A DNA stretch of 64,000 nucleotides from Camarhynchus parvulus (lineage: Eukaryota; Chordata; Aves; Passeriformes; Thraupidae), in assembly GCF_901933205.1 (NCBI RefSeq), contig NC_044600.1:1240001-1304000 (forward strand), given 5' to 3'. The stretch's first letter is position 1; each line of letters starts with the position of its first letter. A program made the translations under genes and the position numbers. This document shows, in pieces, positions 26,454 through 38,251 of this stretch. The notes beneath the pieces are model-generated. The model was not told the DNA's origin. It did no database searches and worked only from the letters and a program-made list of their open reading frames with translations.

Positions 26454-27172
26454 CTGCCCTGCCACACTCCATGAGCACCAACCCTCCTGGGGCTGAGTGA
26501 CACTGCTGCCAGGTCTGAGAGTGCTCACCAGCTTTGTGACACTGCTGGTGTGAATTATCCCAGGCTGTAATGCTGGTGTGGGAGACAAAGGCCAGCACAG
26601 CCCACAGAGAACAGCCCCAGCAACGAGGCTGCCAGGAGGGCAGAGCAGGCTCAGCATCCCCCGGTGTCCCTGACAGGATGGGGACAATGGGGACACCACC
26701 AACGGGCAAGGAGGAACCACTCCTGCACCTGCCTGGGCAGCACCTTAGGAAACACACAGAAAGAGCTAAAACTCCTTTTCCTCATCTGTGTGTGTCTCCT
26801 GTGCCTGCTGTGAAATGGGTTCTATTTTGGAAGAGTGAAGCAACAAGCTGCAGCCAGTCAATAGCGCACAGAAACTTCAGAGTGCAGCCATGGCACGCCT
26901 CAGAGAGGCTTTTCAGACCCTGCCAACACATCTGATGCTTTCTGCATGCTCTACACAAAATCAGATGTCACTTGCTTTTCTCAGCCTCTCAGAGTGTCTG
27001 CATCGTGCCACAGAACTCCCAGGGGGAAGGAGTTCCAAGCCAGGGGAAAGGATCCAGTCAATGCTGAAAAAACATTAGCAGGTATTGTGAGAAATGAAGC
27101 AAACAGTCCTGCTTTTATCTCTTGTCTGTGTTTATTAGCCCAGGAAGCAGAAAAACTACTGAAGTGGATGTG
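26454..27172. other. unique sequence, no gene seen
   Basis: Between the LTR and the CR1 fragment. The first part (26460-26760) is GC-richer, with overlapping open frames of up to about 128 codons on both strands and no domain. No other structure is seen. Confidence 0.55.
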
Positions 27173-27232
27173 GAATCATAGAAAATCCTGAGTTGGGAGG
27201 GAGCCACACATTGGCCCATCTAGGTGGGCATC
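27173..27232 (-). mobile_element. CR1 LINE 3'-tail fragment, minus strand
   Basis: Read on the plus strand, AATCATAGAAAATCCTGAG followed by TTGGGAGGGAGCCACACA is the reverse complement of the CR1 3' end (GGACCC...CCAACTCAGGATATTCTATGATT). The element therefore lies on the minus strand with its terminal octamer at 27173. The similarity fades past about 27230. It is a short, 5'-truncated remnant. Confidence 0.85.
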
Positions 27233-30200
27233 AGTGGCGCAGAAATCCACTGGATCCTGCTGAGGAGCAGGAAATGTATTAATTTTCTGGTTGTAAGAAA
27301 GGATGAAGGAGGTTCAGGTGGGTTTGGCAGAACTGCACTTCTGGGTTATAAAAACCTGCCCTCATCCCTCAGGAGGTTCCCAGCTGAACCCATTAAATAA
27401 CCCAGACCAGTAGCTGCCCTACCAGAACTCTGTTCATTTAAGTCATTTTCAGCAAATTCCTTTTGGTACAAACAAAAAAATTATTAACATTTTTAAAAAC
27501 TACCCAATCTGTAAGAGAACAAAAAATGTTTTGAGAAATTTTGATCCCAACTTCATTTCTTTATTCACTGAGAAAATGACAAGTGTCATCACATCACAAT
27601 ACCTACAGTGCTTGTACTGAATCTTTACACAACAATTCTTCTCTTTACCCAGAAAAAAGAACAAAGGAAGAGAAAGAGAAATGTAATATTAGCACTGGAT
27701 TTATGTGCTGCAGTAGAAATGAGATGAATACACAACTCTCAGGCTTGTCAAAGACTTATTTGGGTAGTGGCAAACAGAAAATGGGCTACAGCTTCTTGTC
27801 TGTCAGATGAAGTGCAGATACAAGTTCAACATTAAAAAAAAAAAAAAAAAAATCCTAGATGAAAGTAAAAATGAGAAAAAAAATTCCAAAAACTCCAAGC
27901 ACTTTCAGGGAAATTCATTGCTTTGTGAAGAGAACAATCAGCTCCAAGTGCCAGTGTCTGGTTTGCAGCACATTCAGACAGATCTACTCTGGCAATAACA
28001 CACTACAAATACTTCCAGAGCTTCACTACCCTGGGCTCCTCTGCTTTCAGGGGTTTTTTAAGCTTTTTTTTTTTTCTTTAACGTGCAAGTTAAAGGTTGA
28101 TTCAGTTCTCCCCTGCAAAACCCTTTCTTTCCAAAGGTTGTATATTTGGATTTACAGTGGCTGGTTATTGCAACAAGGAGAGGGAGGAGGGTGCAATCCT
28201 ACAAGGCTCAGAAAATTGGAAGAATAAATCATGACGGAGACTTTTCCTTCTATTACATTTACTTTTAGGAGAACAGTATAAATAAAAGGCTGCAAACGAG
28301 AACGAAACAGGAACCAGGAAACACGAATCATCCCCACTTCTATTCCTTTCTTACTTTTTCTGTCTTTACTCTAGGAACACAACCCTCTGAAAATCTATTA
28401 ATATTCCTGGTTTTCCCTGGCTACCTGTCATTATCACGGGAAGTGAGAAATGTCTGTCAAGCTCCAAAGCAAACCCAAGCCCATTCCAAATCCCCTCCAG
28501 CCACGCTTGCTCTCCATATAAGGACTTTGCTGCTATTATGGCAGCAAGCAGAGTAAATAATTCAAAGAAATAATTAAAAATGTTAATAATTAACAATCCC
28601 AAAGCTCCCTGTTTCTCCCCAGGTTTGCTCTCTGAGCAGAAGCAGGGAGCTCTTAGCCCACCCAGGGCTTCTCAGAGCCCAGGAAATTGAGATCACATAC
28701 ATGGATTGTACCAATGGGAGAACACAGTTAAACAAGACAAATCTGTGCCCAAATGGAAAATTCATCAGAACAGGAGGTGGTGCTCTGAGAGCCAGCTGTG
28801 AGCCTCCACCCTCAGCACAATCTGCCCTGCTCAAGGACTTCACCCGACTTTCCTCCAGAGAGCAAACGAGGAGAGAAGAAATGTGAGTGACTTCTCATGA
28901 GAAGCAGGCTTAAATAAAGTCTGGAATTAGTTCATTAGCTCATATTCCAACTGCAGGGTCAGATTTTAATGACAAGGCCAACACCAGCCAGTAACTCCCA
29001 GCCATAATCCCACATCCAGAAATAAAACAGGCTGTTGCACGACTCCCAGCTCTCTGGGAAATGCCCTTTTAGTCTGTCCAGCTGAGAGTCATTTCCAGCC
29101 ATTTAGGGCTGCTGATGCTTGGTGGAGCTCGGATTTACCCAGATATTGGTCAGAGACTGAAGTGCTGTGAGCACAGCCAAGGCTGGACCTGCAGCAGTGT
29201 TATTGCTGTCATTGTTCTTGTGTCACCCCCCAAAATACAGAACATTTCTGAGAGCTGCTCCTTGTGTGCCCTGAACCCCCAGCCACGGTGCCAGAGCTGC
29301 CCCTGCGCCCTGCCCCATCCCCTCTGTCCTCTCCCCTGTGCCTCTGCTGGAAATGCCTTTCCCAAGCATCACTTGTGGCCACATCCTTGAGTCATTGTAC
29401 AAATTTTCGTAATGACAATTACAGAGCCTTTTTCTGATCATTTAAAAGTGCATTCAAATACAGCCCTAAGGCGATGAACAACTGGCAAAAGAGTAGCAGT
29501 CCCAGTGAAATCTAGGATTTCCTTGTCATTTCTTTTCTTAAATTTTTTTTTTCCCAAGCAACCTCAGAGAAGCAGCATTCTGGAGGAGAGGTAATGTACC
29601 TCATTAAACCAAATAAAGCAGCCAGGAGAAGCAGACAACCTTTCAGACACACAGCTCCTTCAGGTCAAACATCACAATGAAATAATTCTCGAATTATTGC
29701 AGAAGTGTCCTTATCTCCAGTGATAACAAATGTGCATTTGAGCTTTACCACTGCTTATTAAAGCCTTAACATTTTGGTTTGGGAATGTACACAAGCTCTG
29801 TATAGCCCAGGAACAGAAACTTCTCCATCTGAGCTGTACCAGAAAGAGCATAGACTCTAAAGAAAAACAAAACTGCAGGATTTCTTTATTCCTCCTTAAG
29901 CATATGAATTAGTATTTTTATACAAGTGAGTTTTACCTAACTTTATTGCCCTACATCTCAAAGTCATAAAATTCTTTTCATATAACACTCTAATCTTCCT
30001 CTTTATTGACTATGCCACCTAACCTTCTGTAAATGGCAAATTTCATTAGCACACTCTTGATTTTTCATGAAGTTCCCCAGTGAAAACATTAAACTTGATC
30101 AGGCCTAAATCTGAGCAAGCTGAGTTTCAGATGCAACCTGCCCCATTGTTGTGGATGTGAGACCTGAGCCTAAAGAAAAGCTGATGTACCAACCCAGAGG

Positions 30201-32227
30201 GAATTCCTTTAAATAAATAACCTGTGCAATGCCCTGGCCACCTGGGGCACCAGGATTTAAGGCAGAAAATGGCAAATAGATGGGTTTGCTCCCTGCACTG
30301 CCCTGCAGCTGCTGCTGTGGGGGTTTCTCCCCTCAAGGACAAGGCTCCAACAAGTTGAGAGGCCTTTTCTCATATTCAGAGCCTCCATCTGGAGCCTGGC
30401 TGCAGGGATTTGTCTATCAATCCTTCACACTTGGTGCTGCCCTGAACTGATCACCCCTTTAATTAACCATGTTAAACTAGCTCCCTGAAGCTTATGATGC
30501 CTCTGTCACTTGCCTCTGGGTTTCCTCTTCACTGCAAGCCTGAGTGCTTCCATTAAGTTTACAGTGAGAAGAAACCAATAGAGGAAATGATGAAGGATAT
30601 CCCTGGGCTCCATTTGAAAGACTGTTAAAGAAAGGCTGCACAGCAAAAGAGAATTTAACAAAATCACACTTTGTTTTTTTGGCTTGGTTGTTTTTTTGTT
30701 TTTGGCTTGGTTTTTTTTTTGGATGCCTAGGGAAAAGAAAACAGAAAGAATATATTTATTTTACTGTACTTAAAATGTCTTTTGTAATAGCAGAAACCAA
30801 ACCCAATTGCCAAGCAGTGGCAGCCAGCACAGAGGACACAGTGCATGCTCCAGAGCTGGGGAATCAGTGTTTGCAGTGGGAATGGGAATGTTCACATCAG
30901 GTGCATGGCAAGCACAGAAGGCTTTGCTGGGGCTGTGAATAGATGGACAATACCCACAGAGATTCCCCTCCAAAGCCTTGTCTGGACACTGAGAATGCAG
31001 TGGCCACCTTGGAGACCTGCAGGATTTTGCCAGGTCACTATCTGCAGCACCACCATTATCTCCTTTAATGAGCACTGTAAGTGATGAAGTGTCAAGCAAT
31101 TAACACATTTCTCCTAGTCTTGCACTTAGGATAACACATATTTCCCAAGAGTGGGAAAGAATTTATTTGGCTTTCTTTCAGTTTGTGCAAGGAGGGTACA
31201 AATGCAGCCTCAAGAGCAGCGAGCCTGGTACATCATTACCACTTTCTGCAGGTACACATTTACAAACTCTGCCTGAGTTCACAAAACTGATAATGATGAA
31301 GCAAATATGACTGTTGGCAAACTCACATTTTATAAAATGAGTTAACTATTTTAGCACCTTGAAAAAGTAATGGAGATAGGAAAATAATCTTCCTCCTTGC
31401 CTTCCTCTGAGCAAAGACAAAACCCACAAACTTTCAAAGCCCTAAGTGAATTTATACATTTTTCAGTGGTTAATTCTTCATTCAGCCATCACCTTTTTAG
31501 CCAAACATTTGTATTTTTTAACTGAGTGTGATACAGGACAGACAATGTGTAGATTATTTAGGGCTGGAATAGATAGACACAAACAACGACCTCTGAATTT
31601 CACTGGAACCAGTTTACACAACCCAGGTTTCCATTTCTGTGTGTGCAACTCCTCTGGATAAACAAGAAAGCAACTCAGCTCCCTCTAACAAATTCTTTTG
31701 TGCCACAAACACAACTGGAACCAAACATCAACGCTGCTGTTCCTCTCCTTGGGAAAAGGAGAGTTTGGCCAGGCTGGGATGAGAGGCGCCAGCTGTGAGC
31801 AGCTGCAGGAGCCCCGCTCCCCCTGGGGTCCCAGCACATGCCTCATGCCACTCACCATAATTACTGAGAGCTGGAAGGAAAAGCCTCAGCACAGGCAGGA
31901 AATGTACAGCATCACACATAAATAAAAGATTACTGCTCCACGGTGCTCTTGTCTCTTCTAATTCCTGCTTCTCCTCCCCACAGACCAATAGCAGTGTTGA
32001 ATTCTGATGAAGCAAAGTGTGGTTCAACCTCAGGCGTTTTTTGAGGCAGAGAGCAATTAATTGGCATTAAAGCAGTACACAGCAACACTCACTCTGCTGT
32101 CAGGGGAATGATGGCCAGCTAAAGAGTTAACTTTGGCAGTACCAGCAAACTTTGACCACAAGTTTAAATGCTTGCTTCATTTATCTCTCCCCAATGCTAA
32201 GTAAGTGCTGCCCATTGCATCCAAGCA
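27233..32227. other. unique sequence, no gene seen
   Basis: Long, mainly AT-rich stretch with simple runs: A19 at 27834-27852, a T-rich run at about 28063-28075, and T-rich sequence with GGCTTGGTT repeated at about 30668-30722. Open frames stay below about 125 codons and have no recognisable domain. No interspersed repeat could be named. Confidence 0.55.
27834..27852. repeat. (A)19 homopolymer
   Basis: Nineteen A residues between CAACATT and TCCTAG. No retroposed body or flanking duplication is visible. Confidence 0.95.
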
Positions 32228-32379
32228 TTTAAGAATGATTTTAATTCCAACCTGCCCTTACAGTCCATGGAAGTCAAATCAAGTGCCTCCAATAAATTCA
32301 TGCTTTTAAGAATGATTTTCATTCCAACCTGCCCGTACAGTCCATGGAAGCCAAATCAAGTGCCTCCTATTAAATGCTT
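32228..32379. repeat. 77-bp tandem duplication
   Basis: Two adjacent copies, starting at 32228 and 32305, of a unit running from TTTAAGAATGATTTT through CCAACCTGCCC, TACAGTCCATGGAAG and CAAATCAAGTGCCTCC. Only a few substitutions separate the copies (TTAATT/TCATT, CCTTAC/CCGTAC, GTCAAA/GCCAAA), so the duplication is fairly recent. Confidence 0.95.
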
Positions 32380-34929
32380 AAATATCAGCTGAATAGAGCT
32401 GGGATGAATTAAGGATTGGGTGATAAGCCTTGGGAGGAGAAAATACAGGAAAATTTGCATCTGTGGCTCCCCAGACCCCAGAACAGAGAGGAGCCATGTG
32501 AAATAGAAATGATCCATGACACCATGGCTACTTGTTTTTGTTTCCTGAACACACAGACCCAAAAATAAGAAGTGATAAAGGGGAGATACAGACCCAAAAC
32601 TTCACCTTTCCTCCTATTCTTGAGCCACCTCTTGCGTCTCACCTTTGAGCAACCCCTGTTCACTCTGTGCCCCCCTCTGCAGAGGGCCAGCATGGGCACA
32701 TCTAGCCAGGAGTGAAGAATGTTCAGCTTTTTTCTGGTTTTACTTTCGAAAAGCTGCAGGGTTGACAGAACATACGAGACACAGCAAGATAGACAGTGTG
32801 CCTAGATCCTTCAAGTTTACAACTGTCAAAATTGTTAAACTCTGCTATTTTTAGTGAGATTACAATTTGGAACTGGCATGTTGATTCCACACAGTTGGAG
32901 CCTGCTTCAATGCCAGTGAGCATACTTTGATTTATTGCTCTTTTATTCAGGTCAGGAACCATATCCTCCAGAGCAGGGAATTCATTGGTTTTAGTGCTCT
33001 AGACTAAAGAGGTGAACGTGGCCTTCAAATTAAAGCTGTTTATGTTATGAAGGAGAAGACAATCTTCAGTGTGATGGAACTGGTTTTCCCTAATTAGCTA
33101 GAACTAAATTTGATGGCAACCTACTGAAACAGACAACAGGGTAGGGAAGTAGAGTTGTTCAACATGTTTAAGAGAAGTGAAATCTGGTAATCAGAAATTA
33201 GCCTGAGTGTAAAAAAACAGCCTCCAAGAGAAACATTAAAGAAAAAAAAAATGAAAAGCTGAGAGATAATTAATTTCAAGCATAAATCATTCCTTAGATA
33301 GATGGGGACTGGCAGCATTTTAAGATGGTGCCAGTGGAAGCATCCTGAATGTCTTGAAATTAAAATAGAAACCAGTCAGCCTCTGACAGCAGTTAATTCC
33401 TCTCCTCCATAGAACCTCAGTTCAAGTGTTATTTGTGCATTCTCTGCGCTTTGATCAATAATGTACCAGTACCTAAAGTACAAGCAGCAGCATCTGTACT
33501 CAAAGAAAAGAAAAGGAAGAAAAACAAACCACCCTGTGGAGTGAGGGAGGAGCTGAGCAAGAACTGGCTCTCTCAATGCTCCATCCCCAAACCAGTGAGG
33601 AATTTGGCAGTTCCAGGAACTGGGAATGTGAACATCCCAACCAGAGCCATGCAGGACTCCCTGAGACCTGTGCAGCCACAGGAGGGTTTGCTGCAGGGAG
33701 GAAGGAAAGGGTTGTCTGGGTTAGTGCTGCTGGGAGAGAATGCAAGGAAACCTGGACTTTGTGCCAACCTGACAATTCACCAATGTTTCCTCCCAGACTG
33801 GTGGTGGCCAAGTTTGAAAAGTCTCATGTTATGACAGGTGTCAAGGAGAAGTGTATAAAAAGCCCTGCAATCTTAAAACAAAATCCATGAAAAGATAATA
33901 AACCTTTAAACCTGGCACCATTCCTTTAAACTGAAAACAATTAAGCACCATTTTAAGCAAAGTAGCCAAGGGGAATGACAGAAATCAAACATTTTTATTT
34001 CCAGATTAAGTAACATTACGAGAAGAAAAACACGAAACACAAAGAATAAAAGGGATTGGTTCTGCATTGCTAAACCATAAGGGACAAAAACCAGTGTTGG
34101 CATAACATTTTTCATTAACTACAGCAAAAGCAAAATGTACATATCAGTGTTACACATCCTTTTCTTGCCTAAGGCTCTGATTAAGTTCCCCAAACTTCCT
34201 TTGCTGTATAGCTTTTAATGCACCACCACATATTTTTCTGCTATCATTGAACATGTCAGAGAAATATCTCTGCAGCATGCTAAATCTAGGTTAAGACTCA
34301 TGGAGACAAAGGGTGTTCTGTTTTTCTACTCAGGATATTGAAATGGCCACGGTGAGGGATTTTTTCTCCTCAACTCCATCCATTTGATGAAATAACCACC
34401 TCACTTCTGCTGCAGCATCAGCCACAAGTGCTCAGGCGACTCAAAGAAATTATTATTTGACTGATAATGGCCACACTGCATAAGAAGCTATCCTGATATG
34501 AATCTGATAAAAGCAGCATGGTCTCCTGCCATGTCAGTTCCTTCCAATCTCTGCTGTATACAGGGAATAGAGCAGGAGAAAACGTGGCCTGCTGGATTTT
34601 ACAGGAGCACACCAGACAGAAGAGTTCCTCAATTTCTCATCTCGCTGCATCCCCAAACTGTAAAACGTTTCCTTGACAGAACTCCCTTTCCTTTACAAAA
34701 GGCCACACCGCTTGCAGTCCATGAGAGCTGATGTATTTGCACATCAGTTTTTGCAGAGGCTGCTCTGGCAGAGCCCAGAGAGCTGAGAGCTGGACGGGCA
34801 GGGCTGGCAGCACTGCTGACAGGGATCTCCCTCTCCCACCCAGGACAGGCAGCATGTGCCACAGTGTGCTCAGAAACGTGAATAGATATCATTCATGAGG
34901 TGTTCCAAATTCCAGAATTTGTTAACAAA
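32380..34929. other. unique sequence, no gene seen
   Basis: AT-rich sequence with a GC-richer part at 33530-33780 that holds overlapping frames on both strands (up to 133 codons) without a known domain. No named repeat was identified. Confidence 0.55.
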
Positions 34930-35560
34930 CTTCCCCGTGCGAGCGGTTTCCATTGTGCGCGGTGCCATTCAAATCCTGCCTACTTCAGCTCTCTCCAGCC
35001 TCAGGAATTTTGGGAAACTGGGGTAATATTTCAATATCAATAAAACAAGACCAGCTGTTGAACTGATATAGAAAACTTCTTTGGCCTTCGCTAGCGAGCG
35101 CAATTTTCCCTGCAGCAGGAGGAATTTTGATCAGCCCCAGATGCGCTGGCGTGGCACACACGGAGCCTGTGGGGACACGTGCGGGGACTGGGGAGAGGGA
35201 GAGCACCATCCCAGGGAGCTGAGCTGCAGCCCTGGGAGCTGAACTGCAGCCCTGGGCTGGAACAGAGGAACTGAGCTGCATCCCTGCTCTGGAACAGAGG
35301 AGGGAACTGAGCTGCATCCCCAGGGATCCCAGCTCCCCCAGGGATGCTCGCATATCTGCATGGGCCAGCTCCTCATGGTGACCCCACACAGGGACAGGGG
35401 ACGGGGACAGCTCCTGGGGGACAGGGACAGACAGGGACAGCCCCTGCTCCCTCCACCCTCCCGATCTCCTCCCTGGTGGAGGGTTCGTGCCTCAGGGTGA
35501 AGCTCGGGGGAAATGGGCACAATTTGCATTTCGCACCGAGCAAATGGTGAGAGGAGAAAA
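34930..35560. other. CpG-enriched, G-rich patch
   Basis: CpG dinucleotides are noticeably denser here than in the rest of the window, with about 13 between 34936 and 35190 by my count. They include CCCGTGCGAGCGG, GTGCGCGG and the palindrome CGCTAGCG at 35089-35096. The second half holds imperfect repeats of GAGCTGAGCTGCAGCCCT (about 35215-35330) and a run of G tracts. It could be a small CpG island or an unmethylated regulatory element. No transcript start, TATA box or adjoining exon is evident. Confidence 0.5.
35391..35436 (+). other. potential G-quadruplex run
   Basis: Six G tracts lie close together: 35391-35393, 35397-35400, 35403-35406, 35416-35420, 35424-35426 and 35434-35436. The loops are 3, 2, 9, 3 and 7 nt. 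A four-tract quadruplex needs the 9-nt loop, slightly beyond the usual 7-nt limit, so this is a candidate of moderate strength. Confidence 0.55.
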
Positions 35561-37817
35561 GGAGGCAAACATCAGCTCCTGACTGCTCAAATCTGCTACA
35601 GGCACTGCTGATTGTAGTTTTCACTTGCAAACACCTCCGAGAGGCAGGTGAGAAAACCGTGCTATTTTAGGCTTTTGTAGTTCTGAAGGCACTGGGTTTT
35701 CGCCGGTTTGGAGATCAATATGAGAGCACTGAGCTATCCACATAATTCTATATTTCAAACCTTGACTGACTCTTTCAGGCACCATTAAAATCTCATTTAT
35801 GCTCTGAGCTTAGCATGAAGCAAATGTACAAGTTGTGTACATGTCAAGCTTAGTGCCACCAAGACAATTTCTTAAGAGAGAGGCACAGAGTCAAGTGCTC
35901 TTGTCACAGCTGCAGGAAAAAAATAAAGATGTTTATTCTAGTAAGGCTCCTCCACTGCGCCCTTCCCAGCAGAATCAAAGGATTGAGTGTGATGGTGATT
36001 ATGATGACCAAAACGAAATACAGATATTTCATCATTATTCAGGAGTGTCAAAGTGAATTTTATGCTATTAAATACATCACCCCCGAAAGAACAGCCTGGG
36101 GTTTAGGCAACTCAATTAGTAATTGAGTGTGTGCCCAAGGAGTTTGAGTACAGTCCAAGCAAACACATGGTCCAAGAAACTCCTTTGACATCTAGGCCAG
36201 AACTCCAGGACTAAATATTTGCATTTCAGTTCCCACTTCAGGTCCCTACCAGGCCTCCTGGAGGTGTAAAGTAGGATGGTGTTTTATTTTCCCCTGATTT
36301 GGTTTTTCCACACAACTCTGCATTGCCAAAATCTGCCTGGAAACTGAATACAGGAAATGAATGTAGCAGGGAAAATCAGCATTCCAGAAGAATTCAGAAA
36401 TCAAAAATGGCAATAATAGGGTTTTCAGGAAATCAAAATTAGTAGACTTTCAACAAATTTCTGAATACTAAGGAGGTTCAGGCTGGTTTAGAAGGGTAAG
36501 TCAAAGCAAAATACCATAATTTTTGTTATGCCATATATCAACAATTACTGTTAACACACAGCAATTTGATTTAATCCCAGTTTCACATTTCCACCGACAG
36601 TCTCCATAAAATCAGTGAAAATTTAGTTACTCGATTTCTCATGCCATTCTCCCAAGCGTCAGAAAGTTTCAGACTATGTCTGTAACAGACCATTTAATAC
36701 TGCCAGTAAAACATCTCATGCAGAAGCCAGTAAATAAAAGAGTTTCTCCTGTCTTAATTCTAATGCAGTCTGTAATGTGTGAAATCTCTCCTTGGCAGGG
36801 GCTCTGGAGGAAACAGGGCACTGCTTTCTGCCTTCCTGGCTCTGTCTCTTCCTTCCTCAACTTCTGCATTCTCTATGCACCCAGAAACACCAAAAATGAC
36901 TCAACTCCTTTATCTGACCCCCAAAAATCCCCTAAAACCCTCTTTATCTCCTACAGCAACACATTAAAGGCAGCTATTTTTTTCCTCATTATTAGTGTTA
37001 CTCAGGCTTTCCAAAACTTTCCAAAGCTTTCCTCCCTCCCTGTCCAGAAGTGTCCCCTCCATCTCCATTCCCTTAACTCTCTAGCATCACAATCACACAC
37101 AGTCCGTGTGTCTGCACCACCCTGGCAGACATTATACTCTCAATATTTTATTACAGCTATTAAAAGCCATCACAGGATTGGTTTGTTTCTAAGCTGAACA
37201 AAGCCAGATTAAATGAAAAGCACAGTGCAGGAGGAGAGGAAGAACTTCACAATCACAGTTGACAGCTTAGCTATTTATGCTGTAAATGCATCATAAATAA
37301 TTCCTGAGGTCTCCACGCATTCCTGTACTTGGTCTCATGAATGGATTGACAGCCTTTGTGAACCAGGGATCCCAAAGCTTGCAGTGCCAGAGCTGCTCCC
37401 CCAGTGAGAGCTGGTGCTGCCCTCCACACAGCCACTTTGGGAGCACCAGCACCACAGATCCATTCACACCTGGGCACCTCCAACAACGAGAAAAATCAAA
37501 TTCCAGAGACCCTCACAATGGGCAAAGGTGCAGCCAGGTCAGCTTCCCCAGGACTGTCTCCCCTTGCTCTGCACCTTCCCATTGTTCACCTTTTCCACCC
37601 GGCCCTGCCCTGCTGTGCGTTCCCTCCTTGCTGCTCCTTCCCCTCCCTCCCTTAGCAGTTGCTGCCAATGGGGCCTCTTTCCTTTCCTCGAGCTGACCCC
37701 AGCCCTCAGAACCCTTTTAGCTTTTCTCCAGCTCCTCCCCTCTTACTCTGAACCTTCTTTGCCTCTCCTCCAACCTGCACCTGCATCCTCTCCTCTTTCT
37801 CTTGGTGCCAAAAGGCT
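35561..37817. other. unique sequence, possible conserved non-coding element
   Basis: The stretch 35830-36150 is smooth AT-rich sequence with homeodomain-type TAATT words and a perfect palindrome. It has the texture of conserved non-coding DNA, though this is inference. The 173-codon frame at 36676-37197 is not recognisable. The stretch 37560-37800 is strongly pyrimidine-rich on the plus strand and leads into the tandem array. Confidence 0.45.
36110..36128. repeat. perfect 19-bp palindrome ACTCAATTAGTAATTGAGT
   Basis: Two 9-bp arms, ACTCAATTA and TAATTGAGT, are exact reverse complements around a single central G. Each arm contains a TAATTG/CAATTA homeodomain-type core, so the site could bind a homeodomain dimer. 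Presence of the palindrome is certain; its function is inferred. Confidence 0.9.
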
Positions 37818-38251
37818 CCTTTTCCATCAGCTCCTGGAGCTCCTGATCCTTTTCCATCAGCTCCTGGTGATCCTGATCCTTTTCCATCAGCTCCTGGTGA
37901 TCCTGATCCTTTTCCATCAGCTCCTGATCCTTTCCCAGCAGCTCCTGGAGCTCCTGACCCTTCTCCATCAGCTCCTGGTGATCCTGATCCTTTTCCCACA
38001 GCTCCTGATCCTTTTCCATCAGCTCCTGATCCTTTCCCAGCAGCTCCTGGAGCTCCTGACCCTTCTCCATCAGCTCCTGGTGATCCTGATCCTTTTCCCA
38101 CAGCTCCTGATCCTTTTCCACCAGCTCCTAGAGCTCCTGATCCTTTCCCATCAGCTCCTAGAGCTCCTGATCCTTTTCCATCAGCTCCTGGAGCTCCTGA
38201 TCCTTTTCCATCAGCTCCTGGAGCTCCTGATCCTTTCCCACAGCTCCCGAT
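37818..38251. repeat. 30/21-bp minisatellite with 102-bp higher-order repeat
   Basis: About sixteen units beginning CCTTTTCCATCAGCTCCTG or close variants. Full units are 30 bp and short units 21 bp. The 9-bp difference is one copy of an internal duplication (GAGCTCCTG or GTGATCCTG after AGCTCCTG), so slippage explains the two lengths. A block of four units (21+30+30+21 = 102 bp) at 37908-38009 is repeated base for base at 38010-38111. All but the last unit are multiples of 3 bp, which leaves long frames open on both strands. On the minus strand these give Glu/Lys/Gln-rich (MEKDQELQEL) or Gly/Ser-rich (GKGSGAPGAD) peptides. I do not call a gene. Confidence 0.97.

Noticed and set aside
36676..37197. 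173-codon plus-strand open frame
   Set aside because: No domain, no conserved motif and no splice signals. A smaller frame of another phase overlaps it.
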